From positions 84,379,163 to 84,443,162 of the forward strand of contig NC_057826.1 in NCBI RefSeq assembly GCF_910594005.1: a DNA stretch of 64,000 nt, read 5' to 3'. The notes beneath the pieces were generated by a model. That model saw only the letters and a list, made by a program, of their open reading frames with translations, did no database searches and had not been told where the DNA came from. Origin of the DNA: Cervus elaphus (taxonomy: Eukaryota; Chordata; Mammalia; Artiodactyla; Cervidae). The position numbers and the translations under genes are program-made. This document shows positions 10,121-20,056 of this stretch, piece by piece (positions within the stretch are counted from its first letter, which is position 1; the number at the start of each line of letters is the position of its first letter).

Positions 10121-11109
10121 GACTGAGACAAGGATCAACACAACTTCTGTTCCTCTTTCCATCACTATATATGTAAATCATTAGAAAATATGTTTATATA
10201 TATATCAGTGGGTGGAAATGGGAGAAATTTTACTACATAATGTCATGGAGCTTTTTAAACAGTCTTAACTTATATATCAAAATCCCATCATAATCTAATG
10301 CCATGCTGTGTCCCTAACACATATATGTCTAACTAATGAAAAACACAAAGCCTTGACTTCAATTTATGGGTTCTTGATTAATATTAATAACTAATATTTC
10401 AGAGTACCCTTTGGTGCTCTGGAGGCAAAGAACCATAGTAAGAAGGGAAAAGGGTGTATCAAGTCCCTTTCTTCTGTAAAGTGAGTGAGGCAGGATTATA
10501 AAGGAAGATGAAAGGAAAAGATTCATGATGCGGGGGTTGTGGCCACACTACAAGGCAGATATAGGGGCTCTGATTTCCTGTTGACAATGAACCGGACTAA
10601 GGACATGGGCTTGTACTATGGAAAGTGAAATAGACCGAAACAGTCTTATGTAAAGCAAATGTGGACAGAACTACAATGATAAATAGACAAATCTTTTACT
10701 TCAATTGAATATTTTAGTATATTCATCTCAGTAATTAATAGGACAAGCAGACAAAAAAATCAACAAGGGATACAGATTTGAATAGCTCATGTAACACACT
10801 TGACATAATGCACATGTGTAGACCCACAACAACCATCTGCAAAATATACATCCTTCACATCACACCTGGAATATTTAGAAAAATTGCCTATACAGTAAGG
10901 CCATAAGTCAATTTCAAAAGGATTAGCTATAATGCCATTAAGATAGGAATCAGTAATAAAAACATAATGGAAAATCCATCCTCCCCTGTGACACATTGAA
11001 AGAAGAAGCACAGCTGGTGACCTCAGAGATGTCAAAGCTGTAACTTCTTCCCAAGGGAACATATTAGAATGCGTCTGAGTATTTGTCCACTCAGAGTCCC
11101 AGAATTCTT
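10121..11109. other. No gene seen
   Basis: AT-rich intergenic DNA without a repeat I can name. The 91-codon antisense frame (10787-11062) has no recognisable domain. Confidence 0.5.
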
Positions 11110-11745
11110 AAGTAAGCCTCAATCCAAATCAATAAGAAAACAAAAACCCAGTAGGGAAATGGGCAAAGCCTTGAGGAAGGAGTTCTCAAAAGAAGAAATC
11201 CAAAAGTCCAGTACACATAGGTTCAATGTGAGGAAAATGCAAAGTAACATCACAATTAGATATCACAGAACACTGGTCAGATTGGCAAAAATTCTAATGA
11301 CTATCAGGCAAACCTACGCCAGAATTCTCGCCTGGAAAATCCCATGGACAGAGGAGTCTGGCGGGCTATAGTCCATGGGGTTGCAAGAGTTGGACACGAC
11401 TTAGCAACTAAACCACCACCACGATTGAGCCCATGAGAGTAATCTCATACAGTTCTGGTGGGGAGGAGGACTGGAGCTTAGTTCAAACACCAGTTTAGCA
11501 TGATCTGGTAAACCTGAAGATGCCCACAGACAATGATTCAGATGTTCCACTCCCTGAGCAACTTGTGCTCATGCGTCCTAGGAGACACGCACAGGCATTG
11601 TTCATGAACGCCCCATACCAGAAACAACCCAAATGTCCATCGCCAGGAGAAGAGGCAAATAAATTGTATTGGAACATCTGATAAAATGTAATGCTACACT
11701 GAAATCTATGAATGCATATTACAAAGTTCAAATGAATCCAGTTTA
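11110..11745 (+). mobile_element. Old L1 ORF2/3' region fragment
   Basis: Diverged sense L1: GGGCAAAGCCTTGAGGAAGG, then (after a SINE at 11317-11421) AACAACCCAAATGTCCATCG and ACACTGAAATCTATGAATGC, the usual order towards the 3' UTR. An L1-like 3' UTR stretch (CAGCTCAATGGATTTTCACA) continues to about 11880. Confidence 0.65.
11317..11421 (+). mobile_element. Bov-tA 3' fragment
   Basis: Only the 3' half of the SINE body (CAGAATTCTCGCCTGGAAAA to GACACGACTTAGCAACTAAA) with an ACCACCACCACG-type tail. 5'-truncated, inserted in the old L1. Confidence 0.85.
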
Positions 11746-11880
11746 CTTTTCAGTAACCTCTACTGAACCTAACATACATACAGAAAGGTACACACGTTAT
11801 CATTGTACAGCTCAATGGATTTTCACAAAGTGAACATAGTCGTGTAACCAACACCCCAAAAGCTATATATTACCCCATTA

Positions 11881-12237
11881 GATGATGAGTTTCTTTAGAG
11901 CAGAGATAATAATCCCTTGTATTTTCATTACCTTTTGACTTTACTAATACCTTTTGTACACTCTATCTCATTTAACCCTCATAATAATCCTAAATGTAGA
12001 CCAAGCAGGTATTATCAATACATATCCCTCTGTTGTGGAAATTGAAAAAAGCTGAACATCTTGGCCCGTCAGGTGGATACCAGACAGGCCAAGATGAGGA
12101 TGCCCAGATCTCCTTGGCCTTAATAAATCATTCTTTCTCCTACATGATATTTATATGGTCAACTGGACTCCTTAGCCTCCCATAGACTTCAAAAAGGAGT
12201 TAAATGTGACCTATCTGGGACCAGAGGGAGGCAATTC
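11881..12237. other. No gene seen
   Basis: About 360 bp of intergenic DNA. The part 11940-12010 (CTCATTTAACCCTCATAATAA) may be a weak MIR trace. Confidence 0.45.
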
Positions 12238-12850
12238 GATACAGTTTCCCTGCCGGCTCAGCAGTCAAGAATTCACCTTTCAATGCAGGAGATGCACATT
12301 TGATCCCTGGGTCGGGAAGATCCTCTGGAGAAGAAAATGGCAACTCACTCCAGTATTCTTGCCTAGGGAAATTCTATGGACAGAGAAACCTGGCTGGCTG
12401 CAATCCATGGGGTCGCAGAGAGTTGAACAAAAGAAAGCTGAGTACTCAAGAATTGATGCTTCTGAACTGAGGTGTTGGAGAAGACTCTTGAGAGTCCCTT
12501 GGACTGCAAGGAGATCCAACCAGTCCATCCTAAAGGAAATCAATCCTGATTATTCATCGGAAGGATTAATGCTGAAGCTGAAGCTCCAATACGTTGGCCA
12601 CCTAATGCAAAGAGCTGACTCATTGGAAAAGACTCTGACGCTGGGAAAGGCTGAAGGCAGGAGGAGAAGGGGGCAACAGAGGACGAGACGGTTGGATGGC
12701 ATCACTGACTTGATGGACATGAGTTTGAGTAAGCTCCAGCAGTTTGTGATGGACAGGGAAGCCTGGTGTGCTGCAGTCCAAGGGGTCATAAAGAATCAAA
12801 CATGACTGAGTGACTGAACTGAACTAGTGACTAAACAACAACAACAAAGT
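12238..12850 (+). mobile_element. Bov-tA SINE interrupted by or recombined with BovB
   Basis: 12238-12428 is a sense Bov-tA head and body (GATCCCTGGGTCGGGAAGAT). At the point where its tail should follow, BovB 3' sequence intervenes (12429-12823). A SINE-like tail GTGACTAAACAACAACAACA then appears at 12828-12847. Either BovB inserted into the SINE or the shared 3' ends recombined. Confidence 0.75.
12429..12823 (+). mobile_element. BovB 3' fragment within Bov-tA
   Basis: About 395 bp of the BovB C-terminal coding and 3' end (GAAAGCTGAGTACTCAAGAA to GACTGAACTGAACT), in frame as part of a 199-codon chimeric frame (12206-12805) that fuses SINE and BovB sequence. This frame is an accident of nesting, not a gene. 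Confidence 0.88.
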
Positions 12851-13400
12851 GTACCAAGCAGTCCTTGATTAGACAAATGTGCTCATGGGCTTGGGAAAAG
12901 CTCCTAGAATCCTCCATTTTAGTGTCAATGTGCTGTATTTTTTTCCCTTTTTAAAACTGAAATATAGCTGATGTACAATATTATGTTAGTTTTAGGTATA
13001 TTACACAGTGATCTGACATTTGCAAGTATTTACCACAACAAGTCTTGTAACCGTCTATCCCCATACAATGTTATTACAACATTATTGACCATATTGCTTA
13101 TGCTGTATATTACATATTCATGACATTTATTTTATTACCAGAGATTTACGCCTCTTAATCCTCCTGACCTGTTTTGCTCCCCCCACTTCCTCTCTTCTGG
13201 CAATCACCCATTTGTCCTCTGTTTTCATTTTGTTTCATTGGTTGGCTTGTTTTGTTTTTTAGTTTCCACATATAAGGGAGATCATATGGTATTTATCTTT
13301 ATCTGACTTGTTTCACTTAGCATAATGCCCTCTAGGTTCATCCATGTTGTCACAAATGGCAAGATTTCATTCTTTTTTATGGCTGAGTAGTATTCCAGTG

Positions 13401-13761
13401 CTTTTGAACTGTGGTGTTGGAAAAGACTCCTGAGAGTCCTTTGGACTGCAAGGAGATCCAACCAGTCCATCCTAAAGGAGATCAGTCCTGGGTGTCCATT
13501 GGAAGGACTGAAACTCCAATACTCTGGCCACTTGATGTGAAGAGCTGACTCATTGGAAAAGATCCTAATGATGGGAAGGATTGAGGGCAGGAAGAAAAGG
13601 GGACGACAGAGGATGAGATGGTTGGATGGTTTCACCAACTCGATGGACATGGGTTTGGGTGGACTCCGGGAGTTGGTGATGGACAGGGAGGCCTGGCGTG
13701 CTGTGGTTCATGGGGTCGCAAAGAGTTGGACACGACTGAGCGACTGAACTGAACTGAACTG
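13401..13761 (+). mobile_element. BovB 3' fragment, clean insertion
   Basis: 361 bp of the BovB 3' end ending in GAACTGAACTGAACTG. A perfect 12-bp target duplication AGTATTCCAGTG lies at 13389-13400 and 13762-13773 in the host L1, so the insertion is younger than that L1. Confidence 0.96.
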
Positions 13762-13770
13762 AGTATTCCA

Positions 13771-13790
13771 GTGTGTGTGTGTGTGTGTGT
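13771..13790 (+). repeat. (GT)10 microsatellite
   Basis: Twenty bases of GT dinucleotides starting inside the right-hand target duplication of the BovB insertion, which the repeat may have grown from. Confidence 0.9.
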
Positions 13791-13922
13791 ACATACACAT
13801 ACCATATCTTTTTTATCTATTCATATATTGATGGATACATAGGTTATTTCTGTATCTTGACTGTTGCGGATAATGCTGCAGTGAACATAAGGGAACACAT
13901 GTCTTTTCAAATTAGTGTTTTG

Positions 13923-13946
13923 GCGGGGGGGGGGAGGTGGGGGGGT
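13923..13946 (+). repeat. G-run, possible G-quadruplex
   Basis: Runs of 10, 2 and 7 G separated by A and T within the antisense L1 ORF2 C-terminal frame, where related L1 copies have no such run. Expansion after insertion is likely; sequencing or assembly error is also possible. Confidence 0.6.
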
Positions 13947-14170
13947 GAAAAATACCCAGAAGTGGAATTGCTGGACTATATGGTAGTTCTACCTCTAATT
14001 TTTTGAGATATCTCCATACTGTTTTCCATAGTGGCTGCACCAATTTACATTCCCAACAGTACATGAAGGTTCTCTCTTCTCCATATCCTTTCCAACATTT
14101 GTCATTTGCTGTCTTTCTGATTATAGCCTTTCTGAAAGTTGTGGAATGATATCTCACTGTGGTGAACAAA

Positions 14171-14534
14171 ATTTTTTTACATGTTATGTTTTGAGTAAAA
14201 ATTTGAATAATATATAATTTATTGTATGTAAATTATACCTCAATTAAGATGATTTTCTAAAAAAATGATTCAAACCACTGGTAGTCCCTTGGGTGGTTAA
14301 TGCAGTCTGGACCCTTCTCACTGGTTCAGCAGTGGCCACACGATGGTAGACTTGAAGTCCAGGGTAAGATCTATGACATGAGAACTTTAACTGTGAGGCT
14401 CAAGAAAATACTTGAATAAATGTATGTTTACCACATGCATGAGAAGAATCAATCAGTATGTCAAAGATGTCAATATTCTTTGAGATAACATGGGTTTTTC
14501 ATCTTTTATGTGTATATGAACAGGCTGGTTCTAG
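14171..14534. other. No gene seen
   Basis: About 364 bp. A degenerate CHR-like stretch may occur at 14280-14400 (TAGTCCCTTGGGTGGTTAAT), but it is too weak to call. Confidence 0.4.
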
Positions 14535-14836
14535 TTTTTTTTTATTTTTTTGGCTGCACTAGTCTTCATTGCTGCTCATGGGCTTTCTTTAGCTGCAGCA
14601 AGCAGGGGCTACTCTCTCGTTGCAGTGTGCGGTCCTCTCATTGCAGTGGCTTCTCTTGCTGCGGAGTATGGGCTCTGGGGTGTGCAGTCCTCAGTAGCTG
14701 TGGCTCAGGGACCCAGAGCATCGGGTTCAGTAGCTGTGGCGCATAGGTTTCTAACCCAGCAGCATGTCGGGTCTTCACTGACCAGGGATCGAACCTGTGG
14801 CCCCTGCATTGCAAGGTGGATCACCAGGGAAGCCCT
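14535..14836 (-). mobile_element. CHR-1 SINE, antisense
   Basis: T-rich 3' end at left, then TTGGCTGCACTAGTCTTCAT. It ends at right with GACCAGGGATCGAACCTGTG and ATCACCAGGGAAGCCC, the complement of the tRNA-like head. Confidence 0.9.
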
Positions 14837-15049
14837 TAGTTCTTATTTTTAACAATAAGGCAATAAATAAGCAATAATATTCCGAAGAATTCTGATAAAA
14901 ATAATGAGGGACCAACATTCCTTTCACTTATTTTAATATACTCATTTAAAAGGTGGTACTGAAATCAACGGAAAACAATAGAATATTCAGGAGATCTAAA
15001 TAAAAATTAAAAATGTGGTAATAATTATAGTTTATAAATTTAAATATAA

Positions 15050-16255
15050 ATAATTATAGATTATAGTTCTAATCAGTGGGAAAAAGATGAATTATTTAAT
15101 AAATGGTATTGCAACATCTGGGTAACCATGCAGCTTACATAAGGACAAATGACAAATGGATCAAAATGTATGTATATAAATGGAAGAAACAATCAAAGTA
15201 CTAGAATAAAGATGAAAAAATTTCAGTATAAGAGTGAGGAATCCTTTTCTAAAACACAAATCCAGAAGCCATGCAAAAAGTAGGAGGAGATATATATACA
15301 TGTGCATACATATATGCATATATGATAAATTTGACTACACACACACTCAAAATACCATGAGAAAAATAAACAAGCAAGTGCCAGAAATACTCAAAGTACA
15401 ACCCAAAGGAACACATAAAGCACTGGCAGACAAATAACTCAGTAGAAAAACGGATGAAAGATCTGAACAGAGAGTTCACAGATAAATAAAAATGCATTCA
15501 TCTTAGACATAGGAATCTATGCTTAACTTCACTCTTATTAAGGAAAAACAAATTAAAATTCCACCAAGACATCATTTTTAATCTAGTAGGCTGGCAAAAA
15601 TAAAAAAGATTGATAATACACTGGGATGGTAAAGATTTTTAAAAAAAAACCCAGTTCTTTCACACAGTCTTTGAGGGACTGAAAACTGGTATGTCATTTA
15701 TGGTGGATAATTTGGCAGTATCTATAAAAATCATGAATATTCATACCTTTTGACTTAGGATTTTTCTCTTCTCAGAATTAATCCTTGTAAATATTTTCAC
15801 ACATGGGAATTACACTGTACCACATCATTCTATACAACACAGTAATACCAAAAGATCAGAAACCATCTAAATATCCATCAATAGGTGACTGGTTAAATAA
15901 AATATGATACATACATACAGAGGGAAATCATGTAATTGTCAAAAATAATAGCAAAGCTTTTAATGTACTAATATGAAAACAAACCTCTCCAAGATAAATT
16001 AAGTGAAAAAAGTGTAAGACGATGTACACAGTATTCTACCACCAGTCTGCCAGGGACATAAAATAGATACTTGTTGAGATACACATACATGTATGCATAT
16101 AAAATCTCAGATAGTCACAAGGATCTGACAATAACAGTTGCCTCTGGAGAGAAGGATGGACTGGGGGATGGAAGGGAAGAGTTTTCACTGTATATAACCA
16201 TTTATTGCTGTTTAATTCTGGACTACGTCATTGTATCACTTACTCATAAACATTT
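15050..16255 (+). mobile_element. Old L1 ORF2 C-terminal region and 3' UTR
   Basis: Sense old L1: AAAACGGATGAAAGATCTGA, then CTGGCAAAAATAAAAAAGAT, then ATCCATCAATAGGTGACTGG, then GTTGCCTCTGGAGAGAAGGA in the 3' UTR. Many indels, no reading frame kept. Confidence 0.7.
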
Positions 16256-16475
16256 GTTGCCATCATTGTTTAGTCGCTAAGTCATGTTCCACTCTTTCGC
16301 AACCCTATGGACTGTAGCCCCTCCAGGGTCCTCTGTCCATGGAATTTCTCCAGGCAAGAATACTGGAGTGGTTGCCATTTCCGACTCCAGGGGATCTTCC
16401 CCACCCAGGGACTGAATCCACATCTCCTGCATTGGCCGGAAGATACTTTACCATTGAGCCACCTGGGAAGCCCTT
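16256..16475 (-). mobile_element. Bov-tA/Bov-A2 SINE, antisense
   Basis: Complete antisense SINE flanked by a perfect 10-bp target duplication ATAAACATTT (16246-16255 and 16476-16485), inserted in the L1 3' UTR. Confidence 0.93.
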
Positions 16476-16559
16476 ATAAACATTTAAATATATGAAAATA
16501 AACATAAACCAAAGAGAACACAGGAGGTCAGTGAACAGAACAGAACCTACGAAATTCAA

Positions 16560-17033
16560 CCAGTAGCCCCTACCTAAGGCTGAGACTGAGTCGGGGGTGA
16601 AGATAATGAGGTCTGGTTGCATGTCAGAGAGGGTCCCCTGCCAGTCTCAAGTTGGAGGGGGCTCTCCTAGAGAGTGACTGAATGTTCCTGATCTGCCACC
16701 AGACCCCTGGGCTGGAGAAGCCACCACTCACTGTCTGTGCCCCGTCGAGCAGGACCCTGTGGGCCTGGTCATCCCTCCTCCACAGCACGGGCCAGGTGCA
16801 GGGGTGACAGGCTCTCGGGCAGGGGTCCTGACACCTGAAGTGGGCACTCCCCCTCCGGCGGCTCTGGGCCTCTGTAGTATAACCCCCCCTCCCCGAAGAG
16901 GACTGTGCAGCCAAGGCCTGCACTCCTGGACCTCACCAGCCTCTGACTGGTGCCACTTGATTCCTCCTTCTCGGCAAAGGTCACCCCACGAGAAGACCCG
17001 CTTCTTTGGTGTGGTGAGAGCATTTATTATCTA
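16560..17033. other. GC-rich block of unknown origin
   Basis: About 470 bp, clearly GC-richer than its neighbours and not matching any repeat I can name. The antisense strand carries two overlapping frames, 17023-16769 (84 codons) and 16923-16624 (99 codons), and an AATAAA at about 17028-17023. It could be a solo LTR, a processed transcript copy or an unknown exon; none is proven. An antisense L1 3' end begins right after it. Confidence 0.45.
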
Positions 17034-17515
17034 GCCGTTTTTATTTTTTAACTTTTATTGGAATAGAGCTTCTTTATAATGTTGTGCTCGTTTCTGCCAT
17101 ACAGCAAAGTGAACCAGCTACGCGCGTGCGCGTGCTAAGTCACTTCAGTCGTGTCTGACTCTGTGCGACCCCATGGACTGCAGCCCACCAGGCTCCTCTG
17201 TCCATGGGATTCTCCAGGAAGGAACACTGGAGTGGGTTGCCATGCCCTCCTCCAGGGGATTTTCCCAACCCAGGGATCAAATCCGCATCTCTTACGTCTC
17301 CTGCATTGGCAGGCGGGTTCTTTACCACTAGCGCCACCGCTTCTTTTTAACTTTCCTTCCCATTTAGGTCACCATAGGGCACTGAGTGGAGCTCTCTGGC
17401 TATACAGTAGGTTCTCATTAGTAACCTTTCTTACACACAGGATCAAGAGTGTATATATGTCAATCCCAATCTCCCAATTCATCCCACCCCACCTACCCCC
17501 TTGGTAAGATCTAGT
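17034..17515 (-). mobile_element. L1 3' end, antisense, split by a SINE
   Basis: 17034-17119 (TTTTATTGGAATAGAGCTTC) and 17341-17515 (CCATTTAGGTCACCATAGGG, then CAATCCCAATCTCCCAATTC) are consecutive parts of an antisense L1 3' UTR. Confidence 0.85.
17120..17340 (-). mobile_element. Bov-A2 SINE, antisense
   Basis: Begins with a (CGCG/TGCG)-rich tail (ACGCGCGTGCGCGTGCTAAG) and ends with CTTTACCACTAGCGCCACC, the Bov-A2 head complement. The extra TCTTACGTCTCC in the head is typical of Bov-A2 rather than Bov-tA. Confidence 0.9.
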
Positions 17516-19602
17516 CTTTGAGCCTCCTTCCAACTGCACCCCTGCAGTGGTCTCCAAGGGGCTGACACTTGCGGGGTGGGGTGCGGGGTGGGTCTGGCTC
17601 ACCGAATCACGCAGCAGACTCCCCATCATCCAGCCTCAAAGGCTTGCTCTTTCAGGATAGATGCAAAGCGGCCTTCGTTTTACCCCATACAAGGTACACA
17701 GAGAAATCTGACTGCCTCCTGGAATAGCGCTGGCCTAAACCACCCACCACGGGAGCTGCTGCAGAGGGGTTGCCCAGCATCACAAGCTCTGTCACCTCTG
17801 CTAGAAGCAGGGGAGTCCATCTGTAGACACTGCTGATGGACCCCAGTCCTCAGACTTCACCTACCTCACTGGGCCCTAAACCTTTTACTGTCAAATTTCA
17901 GAGACACAGAATTAGATTAGTGATAATATTCAGCTCATATCACACCGATACCATGACATCCACGTGCTCTCCAGGGGAATCCCAGGAGGTGAGGGATGAG
18001 AGGTGTCCCCATGACCTGGAGCAGCTGACAACTGTGCCCTTGATGGTTTCCTTGCTTCCAGCTCACGGCAGTGCACTGAAGTTTACAGACACTGGGCTAC
18101 ATGGATTTACAGACTATATTATCTCATTTTGGCTTAAGTAACCTGCCCAAAATGTGGAAAAATTGGGCCTACAAAAGGACCTTGGATCAAAGATAACACT
18201 AACAAAGCAAGCACAACTGAACAACAACAAAAAAAGGGGCAAACCTGACTCATCTCCTGTGAATTTACAAGGTTTGAATCAGCAACCATCCAATAATCAG
18301 GTCTGACAGTCAGCCAAAAAGGCTTGAATTCATCAAATTTATCTAATTTATACTATTAGAGGTATATTAATTTACACACATTATTGTTAACTATCAACAT
18401 CATCTCAAGTACACAAATTTAAAGCAAGACATTTCAATAGCTGTGTGCATATTGGTTTAGGGGAAAAAAGGCATCAGAAAATTTCCTTTTTTAAAAAAAT
18501 CTCAAAATAATCTTTCATGTTAATAGCAAAATATAAATTATTCAATCTTGATTACATTTGACTTAAGAGTATATGATATATTCTATATAGATTGTTGCTC
18601 CAAGTTGCTAAACATTTCCTGATTTTATTTCCAAAAAGACTTCCTAGTTAAAAAAGAAAAACTTTAGAAATAGTAAATGAGAATTAATGCCAGGGTGTTC
18701 TGAGTATCTTGCATATGATTCATGAAACAAAAGAAAGGCTGTGTTCAACTCTCAAAATTTGGTGCCAATATTGCATATTCAACAATCTATTTAGAACATC
18801 CATTTAGCACATAATCTATAATTAAGTGTATAGTTTTTTAATCATTGTTCAATGCCAGGCCATGAGCAGAAAATTAAAATAGTGAGAATTATATTGTTGT
18901 TTTGAGGAGAAGAAATTATCTTAATTATTTTTAAATTACCCCTTCACAAAGTAGAAACAGAAATTCATTCTGTTGTATTTTTTAGGATCCAAACCCAGAA
19001 AAAAAAATGTATATGATAGGTGAATTATGTACTTAGAAACAGCTTAAATCTCAGAATCATTAAATTTAAATCATTCAATCTCATAAATCATATAAACACC
19101 TTTAATATCTGGCTTCAGAAAAGTATTTTGCTGTTCATTGAGCTGATCAGTCCACAGTTTAATATGACCAGATATCACCTCCTCGTCCTAGTCAGCCTGC
19201 CAGGGTAGGAATGATGACTCTCTTCTTGCATGCTCATGACATTTCATACATAAATATAATATGGCACTGCCCACAAAGAGCCATCATCATGGCTCATTTT
19301 GCTTTGCAACTGACTAGATGAAATTCTTCTAAGGCTGAATCCACTTTTCATTTTTTCCCTATGTCTCCCAGAGTGACTGATGTACAGTAGACATCAGCGA
19401 GTGTATGTAAAATTAATGTATCTTACTGAGCTATCTGTACCATTTCTGAGGGTGTATATTCTGTACTTGGGTATGATGGTCCAACCTATCTACCAAGTGA
19501 TCTGCAAGACTTAGTCTTCAAGTGGGGCTTGGAGTAAGAGCAGATTTTTTAGTGGGTACAGGCTGTCACTCAGGCTTATGACCCAACAGATTCAACGGTA
19601 CT
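17516..19602. other. No gene seen; GC-rich then AT-rich unique DNA
   Basis: 17516-18140 is moderately GC-rich with no recognised repeat and only an 86- and a 101-codon frame lacking domains. 18140-19600 is AT-rich. A SINE-tail-like ACTGAACAACAACAAAAAAA occurs at about 18215. No promoter or RNA gene recognised. Confidence 0.5.
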
Positions 19603-19615
19603 CAAAGCTTTTTTA

Positions 19616-19774
19616 TTTATTTTTTTTTTATTTTATTTTTTTTTTTAAATATTTATTTGATTGTGTCAAGTCTTGGTTGCTGCATGTGGGATCTAGTTCC
19701 CTGACCAGGGCTCGAACTCAGGGCCTCTGCATTGGGAGTGCGGAGTCCTAGCCACTGGACCACCACGGACGTCC
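19616..19774 (-). mobile_element. CHR-2 SINE, antisense
   Basis: Long T/A-rich tail at left, then TGCTGCATGTGGGATCTAGT and CCTAGCCACTGGACCACCAC. A perfect 13-bp target duplication CAAAGCTTTTTTA flanks it (19603-19615 and 19775-19787). Confidence 0.92.
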
Positions 19775-19787
19775 CAAAGCTTTTTTA

Positions 19788-20056
19788 AAATTAATTAGTT
19801 TATTTATTTTTGGCTGTGCTGGGTCTTCACTGCTGCATGCAGGCTTTCTCAGTTGCGGTGAGCAGAGGCTACTCTCTAGTTGCGGGGCTCAGGCTGATTG
19901 TGGTGGCTTATCTTGTTGCGGAGCACAGACGCAGTAGTTGTGGTGCATGGGCTTCGTTGCCCCACAGAGTGTAGGATTTTCCCGGACCAGGGATTGAACC
20001 CATGTCCCCTGCATTGGCAGGTGGCTACTTAACCACTGGGCCACCAGAGAAGTCCT
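19788..20056 (-). mobile_element. CHR-1 SINE, antisense
   Basis: TTGGCTGTGCTGGGTCTTCA at left to TTAACCACTGGGCCACCAGA at right. CTCAAAG recurs at 19601 and 20055, so this SINE may have landed first and the CHR-2 inserted at its left target duplication. Confidence 0.9.

Larger units (their letters stand above)
12945..14170 (-). mobile_element. L1 3' end and ORF2 C-terminus, antisense
   Basis: The 3' UTR is at left (GATGTACAATATTATGTTAG) and reads back into ORF2. The antisense frame 14169-13912 encodes the L1 ORF2 C-terminal cysteine-rich segment (NDKCWKGYGEERTFMYCWEC). It is split by a BovB at 13401 with a target duplication. Confidence 0.88.

Noticed and set aside
12206..12805. 199-codon frame as a protein gene
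   Set aside because: It is SINE sequence fused to the BovB C-terminus.
13740..13761. Short tandem (TGAAC)n as a CRISPR or satellite
   Set aside because: It is the normal BovB 3' tail, seen at every BovB copy here.
17836..18141. 101-codon frame as a gene
   Set aside because: No recognisable motif; isolated in intergenic DNA.
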